Positions 11,701 to 21,333 of a stretch of DNA of 64,000 bases are shown here, piece after piece. Location of the stretch: the NCBI GenBank assembly GCA_013368375.1, contig JAACJP010000035.1, positions 1 to 64,000 on the forward strand, in the 5' to 3' direction. The notes under the pieces were generated by a model. It was not told the origin of the DNA, ran no database searches, and saw nothing but the letters and a program-made list of their open reading frames with translations. The translations under genes were made by a program, and so were the position numbers. Each line of letters starts with the position of its first letter. Within the stretch, counting starts at the first letter, position 1. Source of the stretch: Tricholomella constricta (Eukaryota > Basidiomycota > Agaricomycetes > Agaricales > Lyophyllaceae).

Positions 11701-12104
11701 GCAAGGTCCCCAAAAATCTGTAACCCCTTTACAGTCGTGATTGCCCTTGCGGATCGCTTTCAGCACATCGTCCTCCTCTCCGACCAGTGCAAGACCTTCC
11801 CCACATAACACTTGGAAAACACTTGTCATGGTTCTGGAGGAACAGTCAAAGAAAAGTGATATATTTTTCCAAAAACAAATGATATATTTTTCCAAAAAAC
11901 AAATCTGGGATAAATAAAATATTCCAGTTAAGTATTACCCGTTTCTTATCTATGTTTCTTTGGAAGTTGAAAAACATCTTTCCTTTCCATGTTTCTCACA
12001 GAACATAGACCGCTGCCTGCAGTGCAGCAAGAGATAAGTTTTATTTCAAATATATTCTGACTAGTACATACTTATACCTTCCCGTCGTTACTTCTCCTTC
12101 CAGC

Positions 12105-13235
12105 GCGTGCCCGATCCTGATGCCCGACGTCCCGACGCTGGTCACCCGACCTCATGCCCGCACCCTGAGCCATGAGGATTGGACAGCATCAGGAATGTGT
12201 ACATACACGCACCGCTGACCATCCGTTATCATTTACGTACCATACACCCCCAGAGGACCGGCCCTCACGTACCATACTCGTATATAGTCGTCTTCCTGAC
12301 ATGGGGGAATTCTCTACTCTGTTCTCATTGGATTCCCCTCTGCCAGGTAGGCCATACTTACGTTCTCTCTTCGTACATAATATAACATTGGATTCCCCCC
12401 TGCCAGTACAACTAAGCGCTGCTTGGAGGTTGCCCTAACAGGCACAAGGTCAGGCAGCCGACATCGAGATGTCGGGATATTAGAGTCAGTGGGCACGCAC
12501 TGGGAAGGCTGGGTAAAGACAGGAAGGATGTAGGTATGTAAGTATGTACACCGACACTTGGGTCGGAGCATCGGGGTTGGGATTGCAATTGGTCGAGAAT
12601 GATTGCATGAGTCCGGGGACAGTCAGTGGAGTTCCCCTAACAGTTACTGTACATAATATAACTTTGGATTCCCCTTTGCCAGTGCAACTCGCTTCACTCC
12701 AAAGGTCACTCTAACATGCTTCGCACTTGATATGATCACAACAAAAATATTGATCATATTCGCACCCTCTGATGCTCACTGATCGTCCCCCGACTTGTGC
12801 GATCACTCCTGACTGATTGCAATCCCAACCCCGATGCTCTGTCCCAAGTGTCGGTGTACATACTTACATCCTTCCTGTCATTTCCAATTCCTCCCTGAGC
12901 GCCCTTGATGCTGATCCCCACATTCTGGCATCCCGACGTTGGCTATGCACCCTCATGCCCATACCCTGAGCTCCAAGGATCGAATAGTGTCAGGAACGTG
13001 TCCGTACATGCGCTGCAGACCATTCATTATTATTACATGTACAGTATACTAGAGAGTCTGTCCTCAAGTACAGCACTTGGCCCCCCTAACATTGGGAATC
13101 CCTTTAGTCTATTCTCTTTGGATTCCCCTTTGCCAGGTAAGCCCCTTCTACATTCCTTACTGTACATAATATAACTTTGGATTTCCCTTTGCCAGTGCGA
13201 CTTAGCTCCACTCTTAAGGTCACCCTGACAAAAAG
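12105..13235. repeat. Diverged non-coding direct and inverted repeats
   Basis: About 340 bp at 12105-12441 recurs, diverged, at 12897-13235. Shared marks are CATCAGGAATGTGT-like, GGATTCCCCTxTGCCAG (twice per unit) and TACATAATATAAC. A third partial unit is at 12640-12715. Between them, 12520-12640 is inverted at 12780-12880 (CCCAACCCCGATGCTC, AAGTGTCGGTGTACATACTTACAT). No protein is visible; probably old non-autonomous element copies. Confidence 0.55.
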
Positions 13236-14079
13236 TGTGAGTAAAGCACTTACAGGATCTATGGAGATCACAACGGAACTGGAGGCTAGAGTCAAGAAAC
13301 CTCTTTCTCTATGCATTTCCAGCTGCTCAATCTATGATCAACTCTCAGGCTTACTCTCTTGTTGCTCTCATCATGCTTCACACTCTTGTTGCTGACTTGA
13401 TGATATTTAGGACTATCTAGGCTCACAGCAGCTTGTGCTCCTCGCTCGCCTCTGCCCATCTGGACGTTCTCTTACACCTTTGTTCATTTTCAGTAAATTC
13501 ATATGATGACTCATACCCAGTTGTTTTATTTGTGCATTGTCACCGTTCATTTCCTTCTCTCTCTTAGTAAGCTACTGACTCACTAAGTTGCTTGTTCGAC
13601 CTGATTGTCACTCTTGACATTTGCTGACCAAGTCTCATAGGCTGTTGCTGTTACCTTGTTATACTTGTTGGTTTAACCATTTGTAGGTCAGACCACAAAA
13701 TACTCACAACTAACTCCTTCAAGATTCTCTCACTCACAGTGTTCAGGAGCCTCACACATCTCTATAAAATCACTACTGTCCAGCAATTTTGGAAATTTCT
13801 AGTGCAAGAAATAAATGAGTAGCCTTTGCAACTCGCAATATAGGAAACTTACCACTGCTAGATTGGGAAATGTTAAAAAGCCATGTAAGTTATTTGAGAT
13901 CGAGATGTTCATAGTGAAATCTGGTGTTGATAGATATGAATATATTTTTACCACAATATTTATCTGGGTCTTGTTTTTCCAGTACATACAATATGGTCTC
14001 ATATTGCATAAGCATTAAAATTCTAATATTACACTAAAAAAAGATACTATTGGCTACATTATATATGAAAGACAAGTGC
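13236..14079. other. AT-rich intergenic stretch
   Basis: No gene seen. The last 150 bp next to 14080 is the 3' flank of NLR gene A and matches the 3' flank of gene B after 60298. Confidence 0.5.
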
Positions 14080-17000
14080 CTAAGAAGTGACAAACATCAT
14101 AGATCCTGAAGGTCCACAGATTATTACAGTTCCATCTGGTCCAATGAACATATTGCCACGGAGGTGAAAAGGTATCCAGATAATTCTTTTGCTTTTATGA
14201 TTACATAAAAAGTTAGAGGGATCAATGACATACATGTTCATAGAGAGTTGAAGTTCCCATGTAAGCTTGGAAGAGGTGCAAGCTAAATGAGGTGGGATAT
14301 CCTGAAGGTGCACTGTTTTATCTCTTGAAGTAGATGCAAGATTTGTGCTTTCTAGAGAAAATACTACAAAAGTCACATTACTGATGTGATTCACCAGGGC
14401 AGAGCCAATAGAGGCCCCAGTCTGAACATTCCAGAGGTGCACTGTGTTATCCCATGAAGCAGATGCAAGCTTGATGCCATCTGGAAAAAATACCACATAA
14501 TTGACAGCATTGGTGTGACCTACCAAGGCAGAGCCAATAGAGGCCCTAGTCTGAACATCCCAGAGGCGCACTGTGCTATCCCATGAAGCAGATGCAAGCT
14601 TGGTGCCATCTGGAGAAAATACCACAGAATTCACAGCATTGGTGTGACCCACCAAGGCAGAGCCAATAGAGGCCCCAGTCTGAGCATCCCAGAGGCGCAC
14701 TGTGCTATCACCTGAAGCAGATGCAAGCTTGGTGCCATCTGGAGAGAATACCACAGAAGTCACATGTTTGGTGTGACCCACCAAGGCAAACCCAATAGAG
14801 GCCCCAGTCTGAACATCCCAGAGGCGCACTGTCGTATCCCATGAAGCAGATGCAAGCTTGGTGCCGTCTGGAGAAAATACCACAGAATTCACCCAATCGG
14901 TGTGACCCACCAAGGCAGAGCCAATAGAGGCCCCAGTCTGAGCATCCAAGAGGCGCACTGTGCCATCATATGAAGCAGATGCAAGCTTGGTGCCATCTGG
15001 AGAAAATACCACAGAATTCACATCATTGTGGTGACCCACCAAGCCAGAGCCAATAGAGGCCCCAGTCTGAACATCCCAGAGGCGCACTGTGTTATCCTGT
15101 GAAGCAGATGCAAGCTTGTTGCCGTCTGGAGAAAATACCACAGAAGTCACCCAATTGGTGTGACCCACCAAGGCAGACCCAATAGAGGCCCCAGTCTGAA
15201 CATCCCAGAGGCGCACTGTGTTATCAGCTGAAGCAGATGCAAGCTTGGTGCCATCTGGAGAAAATACCACAGAATTCACAACATCAGTGTGACTCACCAA
15301 GGCAGAGCCAATAGAGGCCCCAGTCTGAACATCCCAGAGGAGGCACACTGTGCCATCATATGAAGCAGATGCAAGCTTGGTGCCATCTGGGGAAAATACC
15401 AGAGAATACACAGCATCAGTGTGACCTTCAAATACTCGTAATGTATTTGTCCATGCTGAGTGAGTAAGCACTACCCTTCTATGTTTTATTTTGTGGAACC
15501 ACAGTTGTCCTAGGATGCTAGATCTAGGGCACAAGGCAAGCCCCGTATGATAAACTTGTAGTGCCCCCATAGCAATTGGAGTTCCAGTGGATTGCAACAG
15601 TGCAAGACAGTCATTTACTTGAACAATAAGCTTATCTTGATAATTGCTCCTCTGATCAATAAACAATTTAGTTTTCATCGAAGTCAATCAGCTTATTTAT
15701 TTACCTTTAACAATGTCAAGATATTCTTTAGAGCCTCTTCTGCTCCATAGACATTTCCTAGCCAGCTCATGACCTCAATCCAGTACATAACTTCATGTTC
15801 AAGAAATTTTGACAGGTGCTCTTCAAAGATAGCACAGTATTGTTCATCACTTTCTAGTAGATGCATTGAAAAGTATTGACATGCATATTGCAATGCTTCA
15901 GGGATATGCTCTTGAATCCTGGCAGCTATATCAGGCACCTCAGAATTTAGCAGAGTGGTGTCTTTGACTTGGCAAATGTTGTATGTCAAATGCTTGGTCA
16001 TTTGCTCAAAGCATTGGACAGCAAGGATGGAGTTGTGTAGTACCAGATCAATCTTATATTGACTACTTGCACTTGTTGTCAGAAAGTCAAAAACAGATTT
16101 GTGGAGGAGTTGTATGGCTCCAGTGTGTTCTTTTAGAACCGGCAACAATTGAGATGTAGTAGATTCTGTAGAAGGTATGTCAACTTTTTGGCCATTGATG
16201 AGAACCTTGCTCTCTGTTTGTACTGAAAGACCCAGCAATGAGTCCATGACTTGAGTTGACAGTGGTTTTTTACCACACACTATTGCTCCAACTACAAAAT
16301 GCCAGTTTAATATATCAATAGCTTCAACATTTGCTGAAAGACTTTCTTTTAAGACATAAGTGTAGAGCTTCTCAAGTGATTCACCAGGGCCTCCTGAAAC
16401 ATGCCCCACAGGGAGAAGACGTCTGAGCTTAGAGCAAGCATCACTTCTGTTAATATAGGAACAAGCAATGTCTGCCCAGACAAATAAGCCATCAGCATAT
16501 TGCACAAGCTGAGAAATATCTGCATCTTTTGGCCAGCCATCAAGGGTGTATTTCTTCTTGATCTCCTGACATCTAAAGCTGATGTATGTGGCAATGTCAC
16601 TATGAGTATCATCAACAGAGACAAGGTCTATGTTCTGTAGTGATGAATACTGAGGCAGAAGATGAGAAATAACCCCCTCCTTCCTTGAGGTTACAAAGAC
16701 CTTAACAAATGATGGAAGGGTTGCAAATTCTGTGACAAGAGCCTTCACTAGTGCCTCACGTCCTGGCTTGCCATTTCTACAAGAGTCAGATGCACACTCA
16801 TCCAGAGCATCAATGACAATAACCACAGGAGATATCACACTTTCAAATTTTAACAGAGGATTTATAATAAGCTCTCTGGCCCGCACTGGAAGCAGGTGCA
16901 TGTTCAAATTCTTATTTACAGCACGTAAGATATTCCTGCGCAAATCTTCATGAAAGAATCCAAGCTGACATGCAATGCTGCCAAAAAGATGGCTGGGAGT

Positions 17001-18078
17001 ATCATCCGCCGCAATGTCTCGGCGGAATCCAACAAAGGCACCAAGAATATCCTTAGATTTTAGAATTTCAGCCACACTGCCTGCAACACTGGACTTGCCA
17101 GTTCCTGCAGCACCAGAGAGCCAGAGCATAGAGGGACTAGAATCAGACTGAGCCCAGCTCAGAATTTCAGACAAGAGCTTTTCACGGGTACCAGAGAGGC
17201 ATTTAGAACTCCAGTGTGTATGTAAGTCTTTAGCAAGCAGGTCATTCAGTTGACGATCTTCTGTGTCTCTTACAAGCACATCAATCTTATTGGAAATCAT
17301 CGCAACTTGGTCTCCCGTTGCTTGAATGATCTTCCACTGTTGTACGTTGATGCGTTGATCAAACTGAACCTTCAGCTGTGCAAAGGTGTCAGTAAATCCC
17401 TGGATGATAGTGTCATCCTTCGCTAAAAATACGGCTTTGAACCAGGTCTCTGTGGATGAGGTGAGACTTTGCGGGGTTAATATAATTGAAATGGCAGACC
17501 AGCTTTACTTTGTCCCCAATACTCTGAAAGATAAACGAGACATTCACGAAGCTGTTCCATCATGGCTTGGACCGTGCCAGTGAGAAATCGAACATCGCGG
17601 AGAGCCTCAGCATCCTTCATAAAGTCCAATGTCTCACTGGCCCAAAGATCTTGGATGCGAGCATCGCGTTCGTACTGTTCAATCAAAATCTAAGATAGAT
17701 GAGAACAACAATCATTGGATATGTGACTGACTTACTGTTGACCCAGATGTCAGCAGGGCCCAGACTACTTTGCATACGGGTGAACCTGTTAAGTGGCATT
17801 CAACTGATGATTAATAAGATATTAAATGCCACTGACTTCTGCGATAGCACTGCCTAAGTTTATGAACTGTTTGAGATTCCCAACGATTTCGGGAAACTTC
17901 TGATTTGGTGGCGAGCGAGCACTCGCTGCAGACAAGGGGGCCTCGAGATCTTTCACAGTAGGGGCAGCAGTCGTTGCTTCACGGGCATTGGGAGCACGAG
18001 CGTCCTTCGGCGAAGCGACCGAGAATGACAGAATGAGAGTTGGGCGCCGGTGAAAAATGGCTAACACCAGTGGCTTGA
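14080..18078 (-). pseudogene. NLR-like gene A, linker-NACHT-WD40 part (broken)
   Basis: Reading leftward from the gypsy insertion: rest of exon 3 (18078-17828, after DENVPLK), exon 4 (17785-17736), exon 5 (17689-17509), exon 6 (17449-15705; NACHT with Walker A GAAGTGKSS and Walker B VIVIDALDEC) and exon 7 (15651-14080; 9 WD40 units). The product class is a STAND receptor: N-terminal sensing or effector part, NTPase switch, WD40 ligand platform. Compared with paralogue B it has three lesions besides the transposon: one G missing in exon 4, which makes HPYAK followed by a stop; the exon 3 donor GT changed to AT; and a 6-bp deletion in exon 5. NACHT and WD40 exons remain open (535 codons each), so decay is recent. 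Confidence 0.88.
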
Positions 18079-18437
18079 TGTCACGACCGCCCCTAACAAC
18101 CACCCCTAAAATCACATCCCACTACGCTTTCCCACGCCTACCCACTGTATATAACATGACACCACTTCTTTCCAGACTCTTCACCTCGATATTACCTATT
18201 GTTAAGACTAGTTCTCGATTCTCGTTCTCGTTTCTCTCTCTCTCTCTCAATCTATTTGGCTTCACACCCGTATCACTTGAGCTCGTTCGTTCGAATCAGC
18301 CCCGGTGAACACCTCCGTCAACGCTCACGACCTCCGAATACTCCTTCGTAGGCCGTCTTCCTTGACGGACGTCAGGCCTGTCCGCTTCGGTGGTTCCAGA
18401 ATAACTCTGTAACCGGCGTGCTACACAGGTCCTAACA
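18079..18437 (+). repeat. 5' LTR of gypsy copy 2
   Basis: TGTCACG..CCTAACA, 359 bp, identical by eye to the 3' LTR at 28238-28596. It contains a TATATAA box at 18148-18154 and, 35 bp from the box start, ACCTCGATATTA (18183-18194), the complement of the PBS. Confidence 0.96.
18148..18154 (+). promoter_or_regulatory. LTR TATA box
   Basis: TATATAA in the LTR. A start site 25-35 bp downstream falls at about 18175-18185, right at the ACCTCGATATTA segment, as needed if the RNA 5' end is to act as primer. Confidence 0.6.
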
Positions 18438-18449
18438 TAATATCGAGGT
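18438..18449 (+). other. Self-priming primer-binding site
   Basis: TAATATCGAGGT begins at the first base after the 5' LTR and is the perfect 12-nt reverse complement of 18183-18194 in the LTR, next to the expected transcript start. There is no TGG, so no tRNA 3' end can pair at this position. In the Tf1/sushi group of chromoviruses the mRNA 5' end folds back on the PBS as primer; the same arrangement is seen here. Confidence 0.75.
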
Positions 18450-18466
18450 CTACCCACCCACCGGAC

Positions 18467-21328
18467 ATGTCCTCGACGATAGTGGAGCCCAACACCACAG
18501 TCCGCTATCAAAACTTCGAAGGTCCCTCTTTCACACAAAGAAGACCTTCACCACCACCTTTCGAAACCTCCCCTGCCTCAACAGGACACATGATGCAAGG
18601 GACCTTCGGAACCAACAGGTCCAGGCTAGAACACAACATTTTCCAACCAGGCCAACACGAGGGGGACTTTTCCTCAGCCAGTCAGGACCCTCGACGACCT
18701 CTACCCCGGACCCCCTCAAACGTATTCAACCCGTCCTACCAACTCGCCACCCCCAACTATCCCCCCTTACCACCATCCGCAACGGCCTCCGGACCTCCGC
18801 CTTCAAGTAACCAGACTCCCGGGTCATACTACGAAAGGTTGAGGCACCCGGAGATGTTCCAGAGGAGGGATAGGGCTCGGGAGGAGGGACAGGGACACTT
18901 CGCTCGTCAACAAAACCCCTTCCTACACGGTTCAGACCACGAAAGGATACTCTACGAGCTCCGCATGACGCGGGAAGAGTTTTCACGACAAGCGCACGAG
19001 CTCCTAGTCGAAACCATGGGGATGGATCATCAACCCCGAACACCGGAACAATGGGCCAACCTCGTGTTGTCGACCATACAACTGCACGAAGCCCATCGAT
19101 TACCCCCACAACTGACGGTGTTGCTACAAATGGGGGGAAACGAAAAAAGGTTACGCGCCCTGGCTGGAGAAATCCAGACGTCCAACGAGGGAAGAAGATT
19201 CTCCGACCCCCAAAGCGCGGGACGTTCCTTCCACATGCCAATTCAGGAGCCCATTCCCTCCAGAATTGAAACTAGATTCGAAGAACCTCCACGAGCGACA
19301 AGCACTGTCAATACGCAGACAGCTTCGGCTCTACTCAGGAGGATGAACCAAGGGAACGCACCCCCCAGCCAAGAAGGGTTCGAACCCACCGTCACACCAG
19401 GGACAGACGCTCGAAGAGCTCCGACGTTCGGATTCTGGGGAGCCCAAAATTTGCAAAGGATCCCCGAAGAGAACCCCTCTTTCGAAGGACCATTCTCCAG
19501 GCCAAACTCGGGTTTTCAAGGCCCACAAAGGACCTCCGCAAGGGAAGAAGGAGCTCCTCAGAGGGAACCCGAGAATATTCCCCTACCTCCGTCGGAACAA
19601 GGAATCCCAACGCCGCTGTCGTACGCTCATAGCTACGAATTACGCGAAGAAAACCGAGAAGAAAGAGGAGCACCCCCAAGGACACGAGAAGACTGGCGCC
19701 AAACACCACCTCACCTGGCGAACCAGAACAGGAGGTCACCGCAAGGCCCACGCCCAATCTCCCCAAGAGAACGCCGTGGAATCGGAGCGGACCCCGGCCC
19801 CGGTCAAAACGTAAACATCCTCGACGGAAGGCAAGGGACCCAACAACAATTCCCCCAGTTCGAACAATACAGAACTGGCTACAACCCCGGACCAGCCCCA
19901 CCCATACCCGGCGGACGACCGAACCCCCAGTACAACGGACCACCTCCACAGTCCCAACCACCTCCGGGATCTTCAGGACCACCTACCCCGAGAGGAACTC
20001 AATGGGGAAACGGCCCCGGAGGACCAGGAGGGGGAGGAGGAGGTTATTGGGGAAACGGCCCCGGAGGAACAGGAGGTCCTGGAGGAGGGGGAGGTCACGG
20101 AGGATACGGACCACCACAAGGACCAGGAGGCCCGGGAGGCCCCGGAGGTCCCGGACGGGGAGGAGGAGGCCACGGAGGAGGAGGAGGAGGAGGCCCACCC
20201 GGAAATCCGGGAGGAGGCCAATTCGCAAACCCTCAACGACCCCCACCTCCACCACAACAATTCTTAGGCCCAAATCAAAACCTGACCCCGGAACAGTACC
20301 GACACCTCCTAAACCTGGAATCGAAAATCGACATCAGGAAACCGGACCCCTTCACTGGAAAAGAACCGAGGAGATGGAAGACCTTCGTCACGGAATGCCT
20401 AGTAACGTTTCAAGCCAAGGCGATTACCTACGAACAGGACCACCTGAAAGTATCATTCGCGAGCTCCTACTTAAAGGACGGAGCCATGGACTACTTCCGC
20501 CTGCAACTCACGTACAACCCGCAACACCCAATGTTCACGAACTGGGAAGGGTTCGTACACGAATTGGGATCACGCTTTGGCATACCGAACTCCAGGGTGG
20601 AAGCCGAGAATAACATCTCACGACTGAAAATGAAGGAATGGGAAAAGTTCACAGCTTTCATCATCAAGTTCGAACAGGAAGCATACGAAACAGGCTGGAA
20701 CTGGGTAGCGCTACAATTCACGCTGCGAAAAGCGCTCCCCCAACGAATCCTCAACGTCCTAGCCATCGCACCAAGCCCTGAAACCTACGAAGGTTACCGA
20801 GATCTGATCACTCAAATCGACCGGAGGTACTGGGAACATCGTATAGAAAATCCAGAGTCCTACAAACCCCTCTGGGCGAATAACACGAATACCTCCAACA
20901 CCTCCGCACGACCTCCGATTGGACCTTCGGCCGGACCCGCAAACCGCACGACGCCGCAAACGGCTCAAGGGAACAGGAACGCACGCTTGAACACCGAAAG
21001 TCACGATCAGGACCCGGACTCAGGTAAGGAAGGTAAGGCGCAAGACCAAGAAATCACATGGGATGACGAAGAGGCACTACAAGCCAACAACTTCGGGTTC
21101 AAGAAGTCAACGCGCCCCTGGGTGAAGATCGATGAAGACGCAAAGCAACAACGAATTCGAGACAAGGCCTGCATCCTATGCGGTGATCTGGAACACTGGA
21201 TGCGCGACTGCCCAACAGCAAACACCATGGGCAGAGCCACCTATCTCATCGGCGACGACATCTTCGAATTCCATCACAAGACAGAAGAGGGAAACGCGGG
21301 GGCGATTCAGGACTTGCCCGGGCTCTGA
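18467..21328 (+). CDS. gag: Gypsy Gag polyprotein, copy 2
   Basis: 953 residues from the first ATG after the PBS. The N-terminal two thirds is Pro/Gly/Gln-rich and low complexity, with a Gly-Gly-Pro repeat region around residues 510-590. A capsid-like helical domain follows (residues about 610-790), then a zinc knuckle with C-x2-C-x4-H-x4-C (CILC..H..C) around residue 905. It should assemble the virus-like particle and package element RNA. Its last 142 nt overlap the pol frame, and pol is reached by -1 frameshifting 33 nt before the stop. It is long for a fungal gypsy Gag, mainly because of the disordered N-terminus. Confidence 0.9.
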   Translation: MSSTIVEPNTTVRYQNFEGPSFTQRRPSPPPFETSPASTGHMMQGTFGTNRSRLEHNIFQPGQHEGDFSSASQDPRRPLPRTPSNVFNPSYQLATPNYPPLPPSATASGPPPSSNQTPGSYYERLRHPEMFQRRDRAREEGQGHFARQQNPFLHGSDHERILYELRMTREEFSRQAHELLVETMGMDHQPRTPEQWANLVLSTIQLHEAHRLPPQLTVLLQMGGNEKRLRALAGEIQTSNEGRRFSDPQSAGRSFHMPIQEPIPSRIETRFEEPPRATSTVNTQTASALLRRMNQGNAPPSQEGFEPTVTPGTDARRAPTFGFWGAQNLQRIPEENPSFEGPFSRPNSGFQGPQRTSAREEGAPQREPENIPLPPSEQGIPTPLSYAHSYELREENREERGAPPRTREDWRQTPPHLANQNRRSPQGPRPISPRERRGIGADPGPGQNVNILDGRQGTQQQFPQFEQYRTGYNPGPAPPIPGGRPNPQYNGPPPQSQPPPGSSGPPTPRGTQWGNGPGGPGGGGGGYWGNGPGGTGGPGGGGGHGGYGPPQGPGGPGGPGGPGRGGGGHGGGGGGGPPGNPGGGQFANPQRPPPPPQQFLGPNQNLTPEQYRHLLNLESKIDIRKPDPFTGKEPRRWKTFVTECLVTFQAKAITYEQDHLKVSFASSYLKDGAMDYFRLQLTYNPQHPMFTNWEGFVHELGSRFGIPNSRVEAENNISRLKMKEWEKFTAFIIKFEQEAYETGWNWVALQFTLRKALPQRILNVLAIAPSPETYEGYRDLITQIDRRYWEHRIENPESYKPLWANNTNTSNTSARPPIGPSAGPANRTTPQTAQGNRNARLNTESHDQDPDSGKEGKAQDQEITWDDEEALQANNFGFKKSTRPWVKIDEDAKQQRIRDKACILCGDLEHWMRDCPTANTMGRATYLIGDDIFEFHHKTEEGNAGAIQDLPGL

Positions 21329-21333
21329 ATCGC
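21289..21333 (+). promoter_or_regulatory. -1 ribosomal frameshift signal, copy 2
   Basis: Slippery heptamer GGGAAAC (21289-21295), in phase as G GGA AAC in gag; 6-nt spacer; perfect 9-bp stem 21302-21310 with 21325-21333 and a 14-nt loop. The gag TGA (21326-21328) sits in the 3' arm. After slippage the next codon is at 21295, exactly in the pol frame. This is the classical X XXY YYZ plus stem-loop design. Confidence 0.8.

Noticed and set aside
14300..15450. Regular repeats spaced 129 bp, CRISPR-like at first sight
   Set aside because: They are in-frame WD40 units with coding content; no CRISPR-sized repeats and spacers, and the genome is eukaryotic.
8773..18437. The two gypsy copies as a tandem sharing one LTR
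   Set aside because: Nearly 9 kb of unrelated sequence (copia relic, repeats, NLR gene A) lies between the 3' LTR of copy 1 and the 5' LTR of copy 2, and copy 2 has its own target duplication.
18726..20273. Long open frames antisense to gag
   Set aside because: They are shadows of the Pro/Gly-rich gag codons, have no domains and are unspliced, unlike the true antisense gene at 26001-28015.
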